Of a stretch of DNA of 64,000 nucleotides, positions 58,538 to 64,000 are shown piece by piece; position 1 is the stretch's first letter, and every line of letters begins with the position of its first letter. Made by a program: the position numbers and the translations under genes. Below the pieces are notes generated by a model. The model saw nothing but the letters and a program-made list of their open reading frames with translations, had not been told where the DNA came from and searched no databases. The DNA comes from Magicicada septendecula (Eukaryota; Arthropoda; Insecta; Hemiptera; Cicadidae): the NCBI GenBank assembly GCA_034769895.1, contig CM068369.1:429251479-429315478 (forward strand), in the 5' to 3' direction.

Positions 58538-60493
58538 CTAAAACCCCTAAGAGGACCGGTGAGGATATGGTGCCCAAACCCCCCATTTATTCTTATACCT
58601 CATGGGTAAATGACCCCCCTGGCTTGGCGACTATGGACGCATCTGAACGAGATCACTGGACTTCTCTGTGCGAGATCCCAACACCGAAAATCGAACAGAC
58701 ACGCACCACAGCGCACCTCACCTTCTAACATGTTTCCCCAAAAAATCCAAATCCCTGGCTTATATCATGCCAGATCCTCAACCGATATGTTGCCCCTTAC
58801 ATGCAAACTGGGCTGCCTTTAGCAGATACTGGGCTCACACACACACCTATAATATTTTTTAAACAAACTCATCAATTAAAATAAGTTCAAAATCAGATTG
58901 TATCAAAACAAAAAATCTCTTATCTGGATAGATTAATTCTCTTTGTTATTATTACTGATAAAAAAAGAAACAAATAAATTGAATATTTAATTAAAACATG
59001 GACTGCCTTATCCTAACATTTGATTATACATATATCCTAAACAGTATAATTCAATAACACTATTAATACACATAAACAATAATACAACAAAAAATGCAAA
59101 ACATCAATTTAATGGCAGGCACAAAAAGGATACACAAATATATATATATATATTTTTTTTCTACTACCCCCTTTTAATCCCTTAACCCCTGATACCCGTT
59201 ACATATTAATGTGTTCTGCGCTAGGCATCTTGGCCTTTTCCCAGCCTCATCCTAGCCGTAAACCACATCTCCCTCGTGACCTGTAACTGAGTCACCGCTC
59301 ATCCACACTCACTATTACCCCCCCTAGACTGTAGCGTCTAGTTGCTTTCACAAGGACTGATGCGGAAGGGGTGGACATTTTTTTCTTTTATTCCACCCCC
59401 ATCCTTGCTTCGGCGTTACAATAAAATTCGGTATTACACCTACTCGTTTTTTATTTATACACCCCTAATGGACTACCACCCCTATCTGGGTGAAAATAGC
59501 CCTGTTCCAAAATTTGGTAGATTCCCCAAAAAATAACCCCCCTACTAAATCTAACAAACCACCGGGTTAATAAAATAAAACAAACCACAAGCCGGTTATA
59601 TCAGGTAAAATTCATGATTTGTCACAATTAACTACTTTCACGGTCATGGTCCGGTGAGGTCATGGCCGCACTTAGGTGGAGAATCTACAGTTAAAACATA
59701 AAACATAGATCGACATTAATAAAATTTATATGAACAGTAATATACACATCTTATTTTCCAGACACTATCTCATCTTAAACGTTCTTTCAGTTTTTTAATT
59801 TAAATAAATCACATCAATTAGTATTTAATTTATACTTCCTGTTTGAAAATGAAATTAAGTTCATTATTACAAGTTCATTATTAAAAATCTTCTTTTCTAT
59901 TAATTTAAGTACCAAATTAGTTTAATTTTATTTGATTAGTAACCTCAGAATTAATTACATTTTTCAAAATGATCCTACATAAATATTATCTACATTCCAT
60001 CACATCAGATGTTTCTTTCTATTTCATAATAAGATTTTCCTACTGGCAACGATTCAGCAGACTACAACATTTTTGTTATTGTCACCAAGCATGTCTGTAG
60101 ACATTAGTCACAACATACAACACACTTGTTTACATAAACAGTCGTCTGCCAGACTGGTGTTATAAACACAGTTATAAACACTCTCAGTTTCAACATTCAT
60201 GGTTACATCATACTAACACCTGTACTTCACTTTTCAATTTGTTATAAATCTTTTAGATAACACATTTATCAATGTCTATTTCTTACAGTTCAACCAAATA
60301 TAATTCTAATTCACCTTTCAGTTATTATTACTTTTTAATTACAGTTTCTATTTAATACCATTATCTCAATGCATTTTTATTATTGAATTAAACTTTTTTC
60401 ACACCAGTAAACATTTTATTCTATCTGATTGGTATTATGAACTTTATGCTTACAATACATTATCCACCTATTGACCTGAGCACAAAATGCACA

Positions 60494-60538
<45 letters not shown>

Positions 60539-61015
60539 AATAGCTCCACGTAACCTCTGAAACATTTAACAACAATGTTATTTCATACAAACAATTTAAC
60601 TGTCAATTACCAAACACCTATCTCGTAAAATAATTTGAATTCATTAGAAAACTTCAATTATATAACATTCAAATCAATCAACATATTTAAAACATCTCAA
60701 CTTGGTTTGATTACATTAATTGTTGAAAATACAATTCCATTGCTATCAACACAATTACAATTCTCCAATCACTGTTTTCAAAATTAACATAGTTATTTAT
60801 TTAAATTGCAAAATATTATTATTATTATTATTTCAACAATTACCTGCATACACATTGTTTACTTAACATTCTACAATGCACACAAACAAATTTACTACAA
60901 TTATTTACAAACTTTTGTTATTCACTGTTCCGTTTTTCCACACTTCATTGTCCAAGTCTGCCAGGTCAAAACCATAAAACAAAATATTTATAACTGTCCT
61001 TTATCGTTTTATAGC
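58538..61015 (-). other. 3' non-coding region of unit 2
   Basis: Near-identical to 52138-54592. No gene supported. Confidence 0.6.
60495..60537. repeat. (CA)n microsatellite, long allele
   Basis: About 21 CA units, the most variable difference between the two units. Confidence 0.9.
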
Positions 61016-63491
61016 CTATCCTCCATCGTCATAGATAAGTCTTTGTTTTATATAGCATTGTTCAATTTCATTAACACACAAATTACTGTCTTGTGTGTCG
61101 TTACCATAAAAACCAAATTCATTCATTTTACCAAAATAATCATAAAACAAGTCAACGTTAAGTACATCGGTTAAGTCTCCATCAGTAATTACATTCATTA
61201 TCAAGTCAGTTATTTTTTCATCATAAAGTAAATTATTATTATTTAAACATGTATCATCAAAATAATCTTCACTCTCAATTTTAACAGGTAAGTACTTCAA
61301 ATCATTAACATCTCTTTCCACTCATTATAATCTCTCTTTAGTTTATATAATTCTATCTCTTTGTCAACACACAACTCTCCATCTAAATCTCTCTCATCAA
61401 AACACCATATTACACTTTCAACATCCTTCCACACAGAGGGTATTAATTTATACAAAAAAGAAAAACAACTCAAATCTTCCACTAAATAGGGTCTCTTGCC
61501 CTCCAATAATAACATTTTTGAACACCTTGGTTCATCACAAATAAGGGGAAAATTCACCCTCTGCCCTACACATTCATCTACTCTTTCTTTCCATTCCTTT
61601 TCTAATTCATCAACACTAATTACTACCTCGTTACAACATATAACGCTGTTAAGCTACTAATTCATCACCATTTAAATAACATAGAAAAACCATAAACAAT
61701 AATAAAAAAAAAACTTACACTTACCGTTCTTGTGTATTCTTGGGTCCAGGGTTTCACACGTACTTTGGGATACAAGCGTAATTTTCAAGGTGGCGTGAAT
61801 AACTCATACAATGCATCTTGGAAGAGAAATTATTTTTTGTTTATTAATCAAAAGTGTTGAACTTTACATTTTATCCAAATATATTTTTACAGGTTTCTAA
61901 GATTGTGCAACTACCATATCTTATTTCCTATACTTACTTACTATTACTTACTTACTCTAAGATAGCCGAGCCTGCTTTACACACGCACTTACATACATTA
62001 TTTTAACAAAACTTCATTATTAAACCCCAAATACCATTTTATAATAAAGCCCCAGCCCTTACTGAAAAAAAAAACGCCGGCAACGTGCTTCGCGCGCGCA
62101 CTCATCTTCTGTTATTTTTCTTGTTTTTACTGTCCGAAAGTATAAAATTATCTCCTCTACTTCTGCAACTCGACCGCGGTCACATAAATTCAAATGATAA
62201 ATCCACTTTTACTGTTAAAATGTAAAGTTTTGTACCAAGCCTGACTTGGCCCGTTCCAGCACCGGAGCGATCAGTTGACCAACTGGGAACTAAAAACGTA
62301 GCAGGTGTTGCTAATGTGATCTCATACTTTTGACGGAAAGCACTGCCTTGTGCTTCGTCGTAGAAGTTTCGTCCCATGCTATGCATGTAGTTGTTGGAGT
62401 GACGATAGCAGACGATTTCAACTAGGCACTGGCTAACGTCACAGGAGGGGCCGGACTTAGACATTATTTCCTGCCGCTCAAACGCACATTGCTGAATTTA
62501 ATCGCCCAAGCCATCTTGATTTTCGGGCTGGCAGCGTCATTCCGAGCTCGTACCTGTACTGCTCGTGGGCGCGCGGTCACTCTCATGCCCATTTCTGAGA
62601 ATTTGAGGGTGGTACGAATTCCTTGCCGACTTACACAATACAAATTGCGCCTTACTGCTTTGTTTCAACACTGTGTCTTGCCACGTGTTCGATTCCAAGG
62701 GAGATTAATGTTTGTTGTACAATAAAACTTTCACACTAATTTTTTATAAAATCCCCAAAATGAAATAAATAAAATACCCTATGTTTTAGACACGTTACAA
62801 CGCTCTCTCTCTCACTCACTATTTCACTATCTACTCTCAACGTATGACTCTCTGATACCACCCTTTCACTCACATTACCATTTTCAATATCATTGTTAAC
62901 AATTGTTATCTTACTCTCTACTACCACATTTTTAATTAAATTCTCATTTTCGACATTATTGTTATCATTTGTTAATTTTTTATTATCATTATTTTTACTT
63001 TTACTCTGTTCTCCCACTGACTCTACTATTCTCTCAATATCTTGTTTCAATTCGTTACAACTACTTTCGCATATCATTTTTATCTCATTAATGTCACTTC
63101 TGAGTTCGTCAAATTTACAGTTAAATTCACTTGTCATTTCATTCAATTTTATATCGTTATTGCCAAAACGATTAATTAATTTGTTAAATATGTTATTCTG
63201 TACGTCTAATTTGCTGTCAAAACTATTCTTTTGTTCATCGAATTTCTCACTAAAATTGTGATTTTGAACATCAAATTTTGCATTTATTTTAGTGTCCCTA
63301 ACATCAAGTCTAGCATTTATCATGCTATATAAACGTGTTAACATCTCATCTGTATCAGATTTTTTACTTTGGACGGGCGTTGAATGAATTCCTTCATCCA
63401 TAATTTTTGACTCAGTTCCACTTAATTCAGTATTCATGTGGCTTTCGTTTTCAATGTCAGTTAAGCTGACATTCTCGTTATTATCTGCCAT
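61016..63491 (-). pseudogene. Gag-like protein of unit 2, split by the same solo LTR
   Basis: Matches the unit 1 gag residue for residue except for an Asp/His difference near the end of the N-terminal open part (ESHTLRV). Parts are 63491-62800 and 61642-61016, separated by the solo LTR. The same frame change before the MERDVNDLKYLPV segment is present, showing that it predates the duplication. Confidence 0.7.
61647..62799 (-). repeat. Solo LTR within gag of unit 2
   Basis: 1153 bp, flanked by ACGC at 61643-61646 and 62800-62803, at the same gag position as in unit 1. Small indels (for example TTGGAAGAG for TTGAAGAG) separate the two copies. Confidence 0.9.
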
Positions 63492-63666
63492 ATCTATAAA
63501 TTTATTAATCTAGATTTTCTTACATACAATATCTACCACTTTACTCTTAACCTCTGAACATTGATGTACTAATTTGTATGTGCTGCGTAATTTTTGCGTA
63601 GTTACTTAACCCTCAAATCAAACTTGCATTTATCGTAGGTGTGGCATTTTAATTATTCAAATTCGA

Positions 63667-63684
63667 GTCCCGTTCGTAGCGCCA
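63667..63684 (-). promoter_or_regulatory. Primer binding site of unit 2
   Basis: Identical to the unit 1 site and two bases from LTR3. Confidence 0.7.
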
Positions 63685-63686
63685 AA

Positions 63687-64000
63687 TGTGATCTTCTATT
63701 CACATACAAATACAAAAAATTATTTTATTTTCCACCTACCTTGTTTCCACCTATTTTCCGCCTTCTGCCAGAGTCCGCAACACGAACGTTAAAATGCAAA
63801 TATGATTATAGGTTATCGTAATAACTTATGCAACGCATTGTTAAAGAGAAATTAATTAAATTTTATTTTATACTTCAAAATATTCTTTAAGTATTAAATT
63901 GTTATTTATTTGGCCTCTTGGCTCAAATCATGGAAAATGCATAAAACCCTTACTGATAGTTACATGATGGTATTACACTTATACTTACAGAATTACAATA
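63687..64000 (-). repeat. LTR3, truncated by the window end
   Basis: The low 314 bp of an LTR identical by eye to the corresponding part of LTR2. It is the 5' LTR for unit 2; whether further units follow cannot be seen. Confidence 0.9.

Larger units (their letters stand above)
57262..64000 (-). mobile_element. Gag-only LTR retrotransposon, array unit 2 (runs off the window)
   Basis: LTR2-internal-LTR3, with LTR3 cut by the window end. The internal region (58490-63686) differs from unit 1 at roughly 15-20 sites in 5.2 kb apart from microsatellite length. The same inner solo LTR is present, so unit 2 arose by duplication of DNA already carrying it. Confidence 0.85.

Overview
The window is a piece of a repeat-rich animal nuclear genome. 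Its BEL/Pao, Penelope-like, Tigger/pogo and DDE_3 elements point to an arthropod, probably an insect, but no species can be named from the sequence alone. Almost every base outside a few unique stretches belongs to a mobile element or a satellite. The only likely host gene is a pair of spliced, phase-0 exons (44319-44549 and 45195-45359).

Left part (1-26.4 kb): an LTR fragment cuts a Tigger relic (1-1845). A fold-back repeat follows at 2211-2525. Then comes a Penelope-like element (PLE) with the typical partial copy in front of a longer copy (3088-6541). Next is a plus-strand LTR retrotransposon, with a tRNA-Lys-type primer site at 6591, whose only protein is Gag-like. It is interrupted twice. 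A Tigger sits in its gag (7314-12105) and itself carries a DDE_3 transposon (8502-11021). A 9.5-kb BEL/Pao element sits in its 3' region (14357-23878). Target-site duplications and TIRs allow each layer to be separated. A second, opposite-strand PLE fragment (26349-27376) cuts its 3' LTR and is framed by a perfect 24-bp inverted repeat.

Middle part (27.5-40.1 kb): a higher-order satellite with about 48 recognisable ~165-bp monomers, arranged in 1.1-1.8-kb blocks. Most blocks start with a CCTTAAGG-centred palindrome, and many end with a segment carrying a hammerhead-ribozyme-like motif on the minus strand. Then come AT-rich unique DNA, a complete but dead Tigger (41461-43753), the two host exons and another DDE_1 transposase relic (46080-46690).

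Right part (46.8-64 kb): minus-strand relatives of the same Gag-only retrotransposon. A damaged copy (47935-50861) is cut by a tandem array LTR1-internal-LTR2-internal-LTR3, period about 6425 bp, running off the window end. Both internal regions carry the same solo LTR at the same site with the same ACGC duplication. They are therefore copies of one event and not separate insertions.

The most interesting material is the Gag-only family. It has a heptad KFD coiled coil, a conserved acidic C-terminus ending in DGG, no visible pol, and a hairpin next to the polypurine tract with compensatory base changes between copies. The other is the repeated occurrence of hammerhead-like motifs in PLEs and in the satellite. 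All coordinates and counts come from reading by eye; no alignment or database search was run.
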